A DNA stretch of 64,000 nt. It comes from Volucribacter psittacicida (lineage in GTDB: Bacteria > Pseudomonadota > Gammaproteobacteria > Enterobacterales > Pasteurellaceae). Numbering within the stretch: the stretch's first letter is position 1; each line of letters opens with the position of its first letter. Position numbers and translations under genes: made by a program. Positions 28,473 through 37,727 of the stretch are shown piece after piece. The notes beneath the pieces were generated by a model, which was not told the DNA's origin, made no database searches, and saw nothing but the letters and a program-made list of their open reading frames with translations. The DNA is taken from assembly GCF_004339025.1 (NCBI RefSeq), contig NZ_SMFT01000003.1, forward strand, positions 124,001 to 188,000. Direction: 5' to 3'.

Positions 28473-31400
28473 ATGTTTACTGTTTACCATTCAAACCAGC
28501 TAGAAATGCAAAAGGAAATGCTATTAAAGTTAATGGAAATGGATCCGTTGAGCGATCCCTTTCAGGCGGAAACCATTTTGGTGCAAAGTCCGGGTATGGC
28601 ACAATGGTTGCAATTACAAATTGCCGATAAGTTAGGTATTGCCGCCAATTTTCATTTTCCTATGCCTGCCAGTTTTATTTGGCAACAATATTGCGAGACT
28701 TTGCCCAATGTGAGTGAACAAACTGCATTTAGCAAAGAGGCGATGACTTGGCGATTAATGACATTGCTCACACAAAGTGATTTTGCCCCTTTACGCCAAT
28801 ATTTTCATTTCAATGGACAAAGGGATCAGCAAAAATGCTATCAACTTGCTCATCAAATTGCCAACCTATTTGACCAATATTTAGTTTATCGTCCCGAATG
28901 GATTTTAGCTTGGGAACAAGGCAATGACCAACTGGTTCAACAAGCGATTGCTGATCAACAACGTGAATCCATTGAACAAATTATTCCTCATATCCACTGG
29001 CAAGCAGAATTATGGCGAGCTTTGATTGCCGATATTCGTCGTCAAAATGTACAGATATTACATCGTGCTAATTTACACCAATATTATCTCGATTATCTGG
29101 CAAAACATCGTCCACATTCTTTGCCTAAACGTTTATTTATTTTTGGTATTTCCGCCTTACCACAAAGTTATTTAGTCACATTTCAAGCAATGAGCCAACA
29201 TTGCCATATTCATCTTTTTTTTAATAATCCTTGCCGTTATTATTGGGGCGATATTATTGATCCCCATTATTTGCAACGTTTAAAATTACGTTCTCGTCAA
29301 ATTTATCAACAACAGCAAACCTCTCCGCTCTTTTCCTCTTCACAACAGGCGTTACTTGAGCAACTCCAAACAGCCCCACATTTAAATGATGAACAACATT
29401 TAGTGGGTAACCCCTTACTTGCAAGCTGGGGTAAGCTGGGACGAGATTTTCTCTATGCCTTAACAGAATTAGAAAATAATGAAATATCCGCCTTTGTCGA
29501 TCCTGTGGGGGCAAATGAACAAAATGCAGGATTACTTGCACAAATTCAGCATCGCATTCTCAATTTAGATTATCAAACCCCATTGACTTATCAGGAAACG
29601 GACAGATCTCTCATTGTTCAATCTTGCCATAGCCCAATGCGAGAAGTGGAAGTGTTGCACGACCATTTACTGGATTTATTTGAACAAGATCCCAATTTAA
29701 CACCGAAAGACATTGTGGTGATGATGGCGGATATTGATCATTATGCCCCTTATATTAATGCCGTATTCGGACAATATCGTCAGGATAAACGCTTTATCCC
29801 CTTTTCCTTATCCGATGGACGTTTAACGGAAAATGATGTGCTGGTTGCAGGCTTTCTCAAGTTTTTACAAATGAAAGAAAGCCGTTTTAGTGCGGAACAA
29901 TTACTTGAATTATTGGATATTCCTGCCATTAGAAAAAAATTTGAAATTGAACAAGAAGAATTGGCAAAACTTCGTTATTGGGTGGAACAAACGGGCATAC
30001 GCTTTGGTTTAACCGCACAAATGGAGCAAAGCCAATATAACTCGTGGCAAAAAGGTTTAGAACGTATGTTGCTTGGCTATGCCATGCGAGAGCAAGATGG
30101 GATTTGGCAAGATAGTCTTGGTTTTAATCCAAGTTATGGTTTAAAAGGAGAATTTGTTGGGCAATTAGCGGCTTTTGTTGAACGCATAACCCAATGGCAT
30201 CAATATTTAATGCAAGCTCATCATATTACGGATTGGTGTGAACAATTATCTCAGCTCATCAAGGATTTTTTTGCAGAAGAAGACAATAATCGAGAAACCT
30301 TATTTTATTTACAGCAAACCCTAACCCAATTTAATCAGCAACTGGAAGATATCCAATATCAAACGCCGATTTACATTGAGGTTATTGCCGAAGTTTTGAC
30401 GGAAAAATTGCATAACAGCCAAAATAGTTTACGCTTTCTAACGGGTAAAGTGAGTTTTTGTACACTCTTACCAATGCGTTCCATTCCCTTTAAAGTGATT
30501 TGTTTATTAGGAATGAATGATGCGGATTATCCGCGACAACAGCCACGTAACAGTTTTGATCTTATGCAATATCATCAACAAAAGGGCGACCGTTTACGCC
30601 GAGAAGATGATCGTTATCTCTTTTTAGAAGCCTTATTATCGGCACAACAACAGTTTTATCTCAGCTATGTAGGACGCTCCATTATTGATAATCAACGCAA
30701 AGAACCGTCCGTCTTAGTCAACCAACTTTTGGATTATCTGGCAGAAAATATGCCACTAAAGGAAAACATCAGAGATTTACTGGTTATTGAGCAGCCTATG
30801 CAGTTATTTAACCCGAAAAATACGGAAAAAAATGACCGCACTTTTACCTTTGCCACACAATGGAAACCTTTATCACAATCTTCAAATTATCAACTTACAG
30901 AATTTATCCAACCTTTGCCACAATATCATGACGTCAATGCACAAGTGGTAATTGAACTTCCACAGCTTATTGCTTTTGTTAAAAATCCAGTAAAATTCTT
31001 TTTTGAACAAGGTTTAGGCGTTTATTTTAAACAATTACCAGAAACCATTGATGAAAATGAAAATTTTGTTCTCAATAATCTTAATCTATACCAGATTAAC
31101 CAAGCCTTACTCACGCAAACGCCACAACAACGAGAACAATATTTTGCTCAATTAAGAGTCAAAGGCATATTACCTCGAGCGAATTTTGGGCAAATTTATG
31201 CGGAAAAGATGGAACAACAAGTGAGCCAATTTCAGCAACAAATTCAAGATTACCTCAATCAGCCAGCACAACAGCAATTTATTGCTTTATCCTTTGATAA
31301 CGTAAAATTGGAAGGCAATATTAACCAACTTTATGGCGAACAAAAAAAACGTGTTGCTTGGCGTTTAGGGAACATTCGTGATGAGGATATTATAGAAAAT

Positions 31401-31802
31401 TGGCTTTATTATCTCGCTCTACAAGCCAGCACCGAAGAGGTTATTACCCCAGCGATGTTTTATGGCAAACAAAGTCAACCAGAATCTTGTCCTCCAATGA
31501 ACCAACAACAAGCCATTGAGCAATTACAAGTGTATATTCGGGATTATCTCGCCTCAGCACAGCAATTACAGCTTGTGCCAACCAAAAAAATTAAAGAATA
31601 TCTAAAACTGATTAATGATCCAAATTTAACAGAGGAACAGGTCTATTATCAGCATTTTAATGAGATTGCACGAAGCGATAATTATGGTTATCAAACAGAA
31701 GATCCCTATTGGCTACGTCTATTAAGCCAAACAACCTCATTAGATCTTAATAAGATTAATCAGCAATTTCTGACGTGGTTTAGTTATTTATTGCGGGAAT
31801 AA
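28473..31802 (+). CDS. recC: Exodeoxyribonuclease V subunit gamma RecC
   Basis: A 1109-residue RecC, the Chi-recognising and DNA-splitting subunit of the RecBCD repair nuclease. It begins MFTVYHSNQLEMQKEMLL, then ILVQSPGMAQWLQLQIADKLGIAAN (conserved in RecC; a degenerate helicase Walker region), the LFIFGISALPQSYL segment near residue 222 and the motif MRSIPFKVICLLGMNDADYPR near 665. The length is normal. recB and recD are not in this window. It lies 63 bp after comQ and ends at a double uptake-sequence hairpin. Confidence 0.95.
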   Translation: MFTVYHSNQLEMQKEMLLKLMEMDPLSDPFQAETILVQSPGMAQWLQLQIADKLGIAANFHFPMPASFIWQQYCETLPNVSEQTAFSKEAMTWRLMTLLTQSDFAPLRQYFHFNGQRDQQKCYQLAHQIANLFDQYLVYRPEWILAWEQGNDQLVQQAIADQQRESIEQIIPHIHWQAELWRALIADIRRQNVQILHRANLHQYYLDYLAKHRPHSLPKRLFIFGISALPQSYLVTFQAMSQHCHIHLFFNNPCRYYWGDIIDPHYLQRLKLRSRQIYQQQQTSPLFSSSQQALLEQLQTAPHLNDEQHLVGNPLLASWGKLGRDFLYALTELENNEISAFVDPVGANEQNAGLLAQIQHRILNLDYQTPLTYQETDRSLIVQSCHSPMREVEVLHDHLLDLFEQDPNLTPKDIVVMMADIDHYAPYINAVFGQYRQDKRFIPFSLSDGRLTENDVLVAGFLKFLQMKESRFSAEQLLELLDIPAIRKKFEIEQEELAKLRYWVEQTGIRFGLTAQMEQSQYNSWQKGLERMLLGYAMREQDGIWQDSLGFNPSYGLKGEFVGQLAAFVERITQWHQYLMQAHHITDWCEQLSQLIKDFFAEEDNNRETLFYLQQTLTQFNQQLEDIQYQTPIYIEVIAEVLTEKLHNSQNSLRFLTGKVSFCTLLPMRSIPFKVICLLGMNDADYPRQQPRNSFDLMQYHQQKGDRLRREDDRYLFLEALLSAQQQFYLSYVGRSIIDNQRKEPSVLVNQLLDYLAENMPLKENIRDLLVIEQPMQLFNPKNTEKNDRTFTFATQWKPLSQSSNYQLTEFIQPLPQYHDVNAQVVIELPQLIAFVKNPVKFFFEQGLGVYFKQLPETIDENENFVLNNLNLYQINQALLTQTPQQREQYFAQLRVKGILPRANFGQIYAEKMEQQVSQFQQQIQDYLNQPAQQQFIALSFDNVKLEGNINQLYGEQKKRVAWRLGNIRDEDIIENWLYYLALQASTEEVITPAMFYGKQSQPESCPPMNQQQAIEQLQVYIRDYLASAQQLQLVPTKKIKEYLKLINDPNLTEEQVYYQHFNEIARSDNYGYQTEDPYWLRLLSQTTSLDLNKINQQFLTWFSYLLRE

Positions 31803-31833
31803 AATTGAACTTTAAATTGAAACCACACTAAAA

Positions 31834-31879
31834 AAGTGCGGTCAGTTTTAAAAAAATTTTTGCAAAACTGACCGCACTT
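31834..31879. terminator. Inverted uptake-sequence hairpin between recC and cpxA
   Basis: AAGTGCGGTCAGTTTT (31834-31849) is an exact inverted copy of AAAACTGACCGCACTT (31864-31879), separated by 14 A/T-rich bases. It sits between convergent genes and is probably a bidirectional terminator. Confidence 0.8.
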
Positions 31880-31892
31880 AATATTAATATTT

Positions 31893-33311
31893 TCAATCAA
31901 GCCAAAGAGGTAATTTAATCATAATTTGCAAACCGCCCAAGGGACTTTTATCAGCCCAAACTTCGCCTTGATGTTGTTTAATGGCATTGGCTACAATGGC
32001 AAGGCCTAAACCTGTTCCTCCTGTTTCTCTGGTACGAGCCGCATCAACACGATAGAAAGGCTCAAAAATTTGATCATATTCCTCTGGTGGCACGCCCGGA
32101 CCATTGTCATCAACTTGCACTAATAAATATTTATTTTTCTCAAGATAAACAGACACTTGAATTTGGCTATTCGTGTATTTCAAGGCATTACGGATTACAT
32201 TTTCTATGGCACTAGATAATAAACTTAGATTTCCATTAATAAAATGTTGTTCTGGTTTATCAATTTGAATTTGGATACGGCAATCCAAATGGCGTTGTTC
32301 CGCTTCAAATTGTGCGTCAGAGAAAATATCCTCCCACATCGCATTAATAGGAAAAATATCTCTGAGTAAATGACTGTTTAATTGTTGGCGAGAAAGCAAT
32401 AATAAGTCATTAATCATTTTATCTAATCGCTCGGTTTCCATATCAATACGTGCTAATTCCGTACATTCTCCTTTACGTCGCCGTAATAAGGCGGAGGATA
32501 ATTGTAGTCGGGTTAAAGGCGTACGCAATTCGTGCGAAATAGCAGAAAGTAATCGTTGTTTATTTGAAATTAATTCATCAATGGCTTTAATCATTTGGTT
32601 GAAACTCCGCCCTACTAAGCGAAATTCTCTTGTGCCATCTTCTTCTAATTCTTTATTAATTTTGAAATTTCCTAAAGCCACTGCATTAGCGGTTGAACGA
32701 AAACGTCGCATTGGGCGGCTGATACTCCAAGCTAACCAAAGTAATAACGGCGAAGAAATTAGCATAAATAACAATAACATAATGAATGGGTGATCAAAGA
32801 TAAAGCTAAGAAATTCTTGCTGTGGATTTACTTTGCGTACAAAGTACAACATATAGGTTTCTTCCTTATTTTGTCTAAACGTAATTAAGAAAGGTCCTGA
32901 AATTTGTACATCAAAAAACCGTTTCGTCATTGGGTGAGCAGGGTTATCTGATTGATAAATAAATTTTTGCAGAGGTTGAACATCATCAGGTTTTGCACCA
33001 ATAATTGCCCGTTGATTGTTGACTAAGACTGGGCGAGGCATATTAGGCGGAGGTTCCATATAGGGTTCGTTACCTTGTTCTAAGGCTATAGGGAAATTTA
33101 ATAAACGCATAATATGTTTATGACGGATAGCAATATTTACTTCGTTTTGATAATAGCGTAAATCATCACCTTTTAATTCGGTATAAGCCCGTGCATCTAG
33201 TGTCGGCACAAAAAAGGCTAAAGCCAGTAAAATACTAAAAGTAAGCCAAAATAAAGCAAAAATTTGTACCGTTAGTGAATTAATACGATTGGTAATTGGA
33301 GAAAGTAACAT
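31893..33311 (-). CDS. cpxA: Sensor histidine kinase CpxA
   Basis: A 472-residue envelope-stress sensor kinase. The layout is membrane span 1 (about 13-33), a periplasmic domain to about 180, span 2 (HPFIMLLLFMLISSPLLLWLAWSI), HAMP, then the H-box SAISHELRTPLTRLQLS (phospho-His near residue 265) and the ATPase domain with N box VIRNALKYT, G1 DDNGPG and G2 GGTGLGLAIVANAI. The periplasmic RAYTELKGDDLRYYQNEV and PFLITF fit CpxA of Pasteurellaceae. It lies 58 bp downstream of cpxR, with a hairpin between them. cpxP is not present. Confidence 0.92.
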   Translation of the reverse strand: MLLSPITNRINSLTVQIFALFWLTFSILLALAFFVPTLDARAYTELKGDDLRYYQNEVNIAIRHKHIMRLLNFPIALEQGNEPYMEPPPNMPRPVLVNNQRAIIGAKPDDVQPLQKFIYQSDNPAHPMTKRFFDVQISGPFLITFRQNKEETYMLYFVRKVNPQQEFLSFIFDHPFIMLLLFMLISSPLLLWLAWSISRPMRRFRSTANAVALGNFKINKELEEDGTREFRLVGRSFNQMIKAIDELISNKQRLLSAISHELRTPLTRLQLSSALLRRRKGECTELARIDMETERLDKMINDLLLLSRQQLNSHLLRDIFPINAMWEDIFSDAQFEAEQRHLDCRIQIQIDKPEQHFINGNLSLLSSAIENVIRNALKYTNSQIQVSVYLEKNKYLLVQVDDNGPGVPPEEYDQIFEPFYRVDAARTRETGGTGLGLAIVANAIKQHQGEVWADKSPLGGLQIMIKLPLWLD

Positions 33312-33332
33312 AATAGTAACTCTAAAAAGAAA

Positions 33333-33355
33333 AGGCTTAATGTAACATTAAGCCT
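33333..33355 (-). terminator. Intercistronic hairpin between cpxR and cpxA
   Basis: AGGCTTAATG and CATTAAGCCT form a perfect stem around TTA (minus strand), followed by TTTTCTTTTT. The form is that of a terminator, yet it lies inside the presumed cpxRA operon, so it may limit cpxA relative to cpxR. Confidence 0.6.
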
Positions 33356-33369
33356 CTAATAAATCACGA

Positions 33370-34077
33370 TTATTTTTCAGTAACGAGGAGATAGCCACGT
33401 CCACGCAAGGTTTTAAACCAAGGTAAATCATCATGGCGTAATGGTAATTTCTTACGTAAATTTGACATATGCATATCAATAGCACGATCAAATGGTGTCA
33501 AACGTTTACCTAAAATTTCCATACTTAATAATTCTCGAGAAAGAATTTGCCCCGGATTTCTTACTAAAATTTGTAATAATGCGAACTCAGTTCCCGTTAA
33601 ATCTAAATCACGCCCTTCAAAAATAGCTTGTTGACGTCCTGGATATAAAGTAACCCCACCAAATTCTAATTGTTTACGATCATCTGCGTGATTAATTTCA
33701 ATATCTGGTGTGACTTTAAGATTGGTACGGCGTAAAATCGCTTTAACACGTGCGACCAATTCACGATCATTGAAAGGTTTAGCAAGATAGTCATCTGCAC
33801 CTAACTCAAGCCCTAGTACACGGTCAATATCATCGCCTCGTGCCGTAAGCATTAATACAGGTGTCGTGAATTTTTGACGGATTTGCTTTAATGTTTCAAT
33901 ACCATTTAATACAGGCATCATCACATCAAGTAGTACAATATCATAACTTAGATCAAGCTTTTCTAAGGCTTCTTCGCCATTATGTACTACTTCTACATCA
34001 AATCCTTCCATACCTAGTAATTCAGCAAGTAATTCTGTTAATTCAACATCATCATCAACTAATAAAACTTTTGGCAT
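33370..34077 (-). CDS. cpxR: Response regulator CpxR
   Basis: A 235-residue OmpR-family regulator. The receiver domain (1-about 115) has DDDVELTELL, the phospho-acceptor Asp in YDIVLLDVMMPVLNG (about residue 53) and Lys in DDYLAKPFNDREL. The winged-helix DNA-binding domain ends RGRGYLLV. It governs envelope stress genes together with CpxA, and in Pasteurellaceae also affects competence and virulence. Two TTTAC motifs upstream (34152-34156 and 34165-34169) resemble CpxR half-sites, but their spacing is longer than the E. coli consensus. Confidence 0.94.
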   Translation of the reverse strand: MPKVLLVDDDVELTELLAELLGMEGFDVEVVHNGEEALEKLDLSYDIVLLDVMMPVLNGIETLKQIRQKFTTPVLMLTARGDDIDRVLGLELGADDYLAKPFNDRELVARVKAILRRTNLKVTPDIEINHADDRKQLEFGGVTLYPGRQQAIFEGRDLDLTGTEFALLQILVRNPGQILSRELLSMEILGKRLTPFDRAIDMHMSNLRKKLPLRHDDLPWFKTLRGRGYLLVTEK

Positions 34078-34242
34078 AATAGTCCCTTTTATTTATAGAA
34101 ATTAAAATATGTTCAATAAGACATAGCTGTTAAGAAAAAGTTCATTTAATCTTTACATTTCTTTTTTACTATATAATGGGTTGAATATTAAACTTTTTCT
34201 AGGGTGTGTAAAAGTTAGGATAGGTTAAATTTGAATATTTAG
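34078..34242. other. Chromosomal flank between cpxR and the island
   Basis: About 165 bp of AT-rich DNA with the cpxR promoter region. Before integration it would have continued into the tRNA-Ser gene's 3' flank. I see no gene in it. Confidence 0.5.
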
Positions 34243-34257
34243 ATGGCGGTGAGAGGG
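34243..34257. other. Attachment site, island left end
   Basis: ATGGCGGTGAGAGGG duplicates the last 14 bases of tRNA-Ser, plus one base, and then diverges. It is the end distal to the integrase. Confidence 0.85.
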
Positions 34258-34320
34258 AACATCAATACAATCACCTAACCTATTGAATTATAAATAGTTT
34301 GCTTGTAATCCTTTTGTTTC

Positions 34321-34345
34321 TAGGGAGCTATCTAGGGATCTAAAA
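34321..34345. repeat. Candidate integrase arm-site repeat, left
   Basis: TAGGGAGCTAT, two to three bases, then GGGATCTAAAA. It matches 44969-44993 at 21 of 25 positions, in the same orientation, 64 bp inside the left attachment site. Confidence 0.55.
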
Positions 34346-34537
34346 ATCCGTAACGGAGTATAAAGAAAGATCATGCTAAATACAAATATAAATGAAAGAT
34401 AAGTAGCGATTATATAACCGCATTAATACTGTATAAAAATATAGATTTCTCCCTATTTGATTTTTTTAGTCTGCTGATTTTGACGGATGGTTATTGAGTG
34501 AAAAAATTTTTTTATTTGTCAGTGGGTGAAATTGAAT

Positions 34538-34809
34538 GGGAAAATTGGGAAAATGGGAAAATCTTGATTTTTTTATTATTTTTCAATGAATTATAAAAAA
34601 TCGGCTTTGGGAAAATTTGGGCAAATAATGGGAAAATTCCCAAAATTTTTTGGGAAAATCTGATTATTAATATTGTTCAAAATTTACCCAATGGGAAAAA
34701 ATGGGAAAATTTAAGGGCTTTTTTGGCGGTTTTGGGAAAAAATGGGAAAATTATGAAGCTGTAAGTTATTGATATATAATAATATTATATTTTATTTCCC
34801 AATTTTCCC
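34538..34809. repeat. GGGAAAA iteron cluster, candidate island replication origin
   Basis: Ten direct GGGAAAA copies start at 34538, 34547, 34555, 34609, 34630, 34652, 34693, 34703, 34734 and 34744, with one inverted copy at 34803-34809. Most are preceded by AT or TT. AT-rich DNA surrounds them. They lie just past the 3' end of the DUF927 helicase gene, like an iteron origin next to its replication gene. No gene fits the 34258-34866 stretch. Confidence 0.6.
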
Positions 34810-34860
34810 AAAAATATTAATATTACTATGCTAGAAAAGCCATTTTTTCAGGTCTGGAGA

Positions 34861-34890
34861 TAAAAAAAGACGGCTGTTTTTTGCCGTCTT
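34861..34890 (-). terminator. Rho-independent terminator of the island's left transcript
   Basis: On the minus strand AAGACGGC pairs with GCCGTCTT (34867-34874 and 34883-34890) and runs into a T tract. It follows the helicase stop by 20 bp. Confidence 0.88.
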
Positions 34891-34910
34891 GTTACTGGAT
34901 AAATTTATAG

Positions 34911-37115
34911 TTATTGATTTTCGTTTACTGGGTTTTCTTCTTCCTCTTCTTCGTATGGATAAATAATATAGTAACGTCCTTTCGCTACGCCTTTTTCTAG
35001 CGTTTGTCTGCTTGCTTTATGCAAATAAGGGCGTGTTTTGCGTTCTGATGGTGTTGTGTTTCTTGTCATTTTCAATTTTTCTAAGGTTTCTAGCACCATC
35101 ATTTTAGGCATTTCTAAATATTCGCTTACTATTCGGCTAAAGGCATTATTTAAGAAATAAAAATGCTCTTTAGATTGCCCTGTAATTTCTAAAATGCGGT
35201 AGCCGCACATATCTTTTACTGGGCGATTATCAAATTCACTATGTGGGATTTGATAAAATAAGGTTTCAGCGTTGGCAATAAGAAAATCATTAAAGAAATT
35301 TAAAATCTTGCTTTCTTCGTGTTCTTTCTCGCCAAAGCCTGCTATCCAGTCATTGAATGATTTAATTAATGCCTCGCTATTTTCGCTTTCTGTCCAGCCT
35401 GTTAGCTCTTTTGCCAAGGTTAAAGCGGTTTCTAAAATGGCAAAACGGCTCGCTACTCGTTGCACTTGGCTAGCACAATCTTCCGCTAGACGATTTTGCC
35501 AAAGGGCATTTAAGCGAGCATATTCGACTTTTATGCGTTCGGGGTGCTGGGTTAATAATTTAATCCATTCACGCCCTACTACGCCATAATTAACCTTGCT
35601 TGCCTCATTTAAGTGGTCGGCGTGGGCTTTCGGGCTGGTAAAGCCATGTAGCTCTTGCACGTCAACCAATGGAATATTTAACAAGCGAACTAATTGCCCT
35701 GCATTAATTTGTAATCCCTTGCTTTGTAAAAAGCCTTCTACGTCTTTTTCCCCTGTGGAAAGGGCAGTAATTTTCCAGCGGTTTAAATTCACATTGCCGC
35801 CCTCTTTTGCCCCTCTATTTCGCCCTACCTCGTTAAATAGGGAATAGGCAATCGTTGCCACTTCGTGAATTTTCTTGGCTTGCCCTAGCTCGTCAAGGGT
35901 AATAAAGCCGTCATTTCTCGCACTGGCTTCATTGGTTACGGCGGCTTGCGTGGTATCCCAAGATCCTTTGATCTCGTTAGGGTTGCCATAAATGCTATTG
36001 GCAATGTTTAGGCTGGTTGTTTTCCCCTTTGATGAACGGTTATAAAGGTGTACGCCGAATGAATCAGCGTGCAAGAATTTAAGCAACGGGCTAGCGAATG
36101 CGGTGGCAAGGGCTAACATCATTGAGCTATTGCCCCGCACTTTATCGGCGATATTTTCCCGCCAACTTTCTAACGTGCCTGCGGTGTCGTAACCTGTGGT
36201 CATACCGCTTTTACCTTTGAAAATAATCGGCTGGCTAGGCTTGCCAATAATTTCGCCATTGGGCAATAAATACGCCCCATTATGCCAACCTGTGCAATGG
36301 GTAACACTCCAGCGAGGGGCAAAATTGGCTTGAGCGTGAAAATGCTCTACAAGGTTTTGCGTAATGGTGCGGGGTGTCATTAGCAAGCCTTGATTTTTGA
36401 GTAATTTCCAGGCGGCTTCTGTGCCAAAATCGCCACAGTTTACTGCCTCTATTCTTGGGGTTTTCTCGTCAAGGTTTTGCCATTGGAAAATATAAAAATA
36501 CTCGCCAACATCATTTTTGCCACTGCCTACTAATTCAAGGGGATCACATATCCACTGCTGTTTTTCGCTAATCAGTTCGTGAGTGTCTTTATCAAATTTC
36601 GGCGTAACAAAATAAAGCCCTTTTAATACGCCATTATCCCGATATTCAATATAAGGCTCGTTTTTCGGCTTGTCGCTTTGCTCGTTGGCTTGTTGCATTA
36701 ATAGCTGGCTTTGTTCATCTTCTCGCAAACGGGCAACATAAGGGCTTAAATCCTCGATTAAATTGCCGAGATTGTCGCAAAGTGTCAGGGTTTGCACTTG
36801 GCTAAAGCGGGCAAGGTTAGCACATATTCCGCTAATTTGTCGTTGCGATAGCTCGCCAAATTGGCATAATCGCACGATTTGCTTGTCTAGCGGTGCAAGG
36901 TTGAGTTGATTGATCTCTTTGAGCTGGCTCTCGCCAACAATAACGGGGATTTCCCCGTTATCAAACTTAACCGCATCACAAAGCAAATGCCATTCTAAGC
37001 CTTTCCCCTTGTCCCAGGCTTGCCACGCTTGCGAGCCTACGAGAATAAACATTTCTTCTAGCGGGCTTTTATTTTGTTTATCCAAAAATGGGGCGTTTTT
37101 TCGTCTTCCGTTCAT
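34911..37115 (-). CDS. DUF927-type replicative helicase/primase-like ATPase
   Basis: A 734-residue protein, probably the satellite's replication protein. The N-terminal third (about 1-230) is primase/regulatory-like and poorly conserved to my eye. The DUF927 ATPase-like domain starts about residue 270 (PRWSVTHCTGWHNGAYLLPN). It contains Walker A RSSKGKTTSLNIA near 360 and Walker B NDGFITLDELGQ near 405, and RWKITALSTGEKDVE lies near 450. The C-terminus is basic, then strongly acidic (EEEEEE). The ATG at 37115 overlaps the upstream stop (TGATG) and has AGGGGA 6 bases ahead; GTG at 37118 is the alternative. DUF927 proteins recur in satellites and genomic islands. Iterons lie just downstream. 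Confidence 0.8.
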   Translation of the reverse strand: MNGRRKNAPFLDKQNKSPLEEMFILVGSQAWQAWDKGKGLEWHLLCDAVKFDNGEIPVIVGESQLKEINQLNLAPLDKQIVRLCQFGELSQRQISGICANLARFSQVQTLTLCDNLGNLIEDLSPYVARLREDEQSQLLMQQANEQSDKPKNEPYIEYRDNGVLKGLYFVTPKFDKDTHELISEKQQWICDPLELVGSGKNDVGEYFYIFQWQNLDEKTPRIEAVNCGDFGTEAAWKLLKNQGLLMTPRTITQNLVEHFHAQANFAPRWSVTHCTGWHNGAYLLPNGEIIGKPSQPIIFKGKSGMTTGYDTAGTLESWRENIADKVRGNSSMMLALATAFASPLLKFLHADSFGVHLYNRSSKGKTTSLNIANSIYGNPNEIKGSWDTTQAAVTNEASARNDGFITLDELGQAKKIHEVATIAYSLFNEVGRNRGAKEGGNVNLNRWKITALSTGEKDVEGFLQSKGLQINAGQLVRLLNIPLVDVQELHGFTSPKAHADHLNEASKVNYGVVGREWIKLLTQHPERIKVEYARLNALWQNRLAEDCASQVQRVASRFAILETALTLAKELTGWTESENSEALIKSFNDWIAGFGEKEHEESKILNFFNDFLIANAETLFYQIPHSEFDNRPVKDMCGYRILEITGQSKEHFYFLNNAFSRIVSEYLEMPKMMVLETLEKLKMTRNTTPSERKTRPYLHKASRQTLEKGVAKGRYYIIYPYEEEEEENPVNENQ

Positions 37116-37372
37116 CACAATTCCCCTTTTAAATCGTTTTGCATATTAATAATAAGGTCATGTAATTGTTCGTATGACTGTGCAAGATGATTGATATAAA
37201 CTTGTTCAATCTTAGCCGTTGAATTAATAATGCCAAGCAGTTCTTGCTTATCGGTATTCAAGCCAAATGCGGATAGATTTTCATAAATATAGGGAAACGC
37301 ATTAAGATGCGTTATGCTCTCGCTGATTTCTTCCCTTAATTCATTAATCATATTGCGTTTTGTTAAGTCCAT
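37115..37372 (-). CDS. Small island protein, unknown function
   Basis: An 85-residue helical, acidic protein (MDLTKRNMINELREEISESI...). It has no Cys, no membrane segment and no motif I recognise. It sits between the 113-residue gene and the helicase gene; its stop is coupled to the helicase start (TGATG), and AGGGGGAAAAT precedes its ATG. Tight coupling suggests a role with the helicase, but this is inference. Confidence 0.6.
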   Translation of the reverse strand: MDLTKRNMINELREEISESITHLNAFPYIYENLSAFGLNTDKQELLGIINSTAKIEQVYINHLAQSYEQLHDLIINMQNDLKGEL

Positions 37373-37385
37373 ATTTTCCCCCTAT

Positions 37386-37727
37386 TTAAACATTAAAATA
37401 ACGTCTTAATATGTCATGAATGGCTTGTAATGAATGGGTTAGCCCTCGTGCGTGCCCTGTATGAAGATAATCACGAGCAAATGCAAAATAAGGGGAAATT
37501 TCTTGTAGGGCGAGTTCCGCTTTTTCTATGGCAAGCGGTTCATTATGGTAAACTTCTCGCTCTTCGGATAATTCCCGCAAAGGGATATAAGCGGCATATT
37601 CAATCGCTTTCAAATACTGTTTTGTTTTTGTTAAATCATCATTTTTAAAATGTTCATTAGCTTCTTGAATAAAAAAGTTTACTCGGTTAATTTGTTGTTC
37701 TAAAGCGGGTTTGTCAAATTTACGCAT
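37386..37727 (-). CDS. Small island protein, unknown function
   Basis: A 113-residue mostly helical protein. It has paired helices NRVNFFIQEANEHFKNDDLT and KQYLKAIEYAAYIPLRELSE, and a C-terminal HSLQAIHDILRRYFNV. I do not recognise a family. Its start overlaps the end of the Icd/Ash-like gene by 8 bp, so it is translated from the same transcript. No membrane segment, no Cys. Confidence 0.6.
   Translation of the reverse strand: MRKFDKPALEQQINRVNFFIQEANEHFKNDDLTKTKQYLKAIEYAAYIPLRELSEEREVYHNEPLAIEKAELALQEISPYFAFARDYLHTGHARGLTHSLQAIHDILRRYFNV

Noticed and set aside
34538-34809. CRISPR array
   Set aside because: The repeats are only about 7 to 10 bases with irregular spacing, and there are no cas genes.
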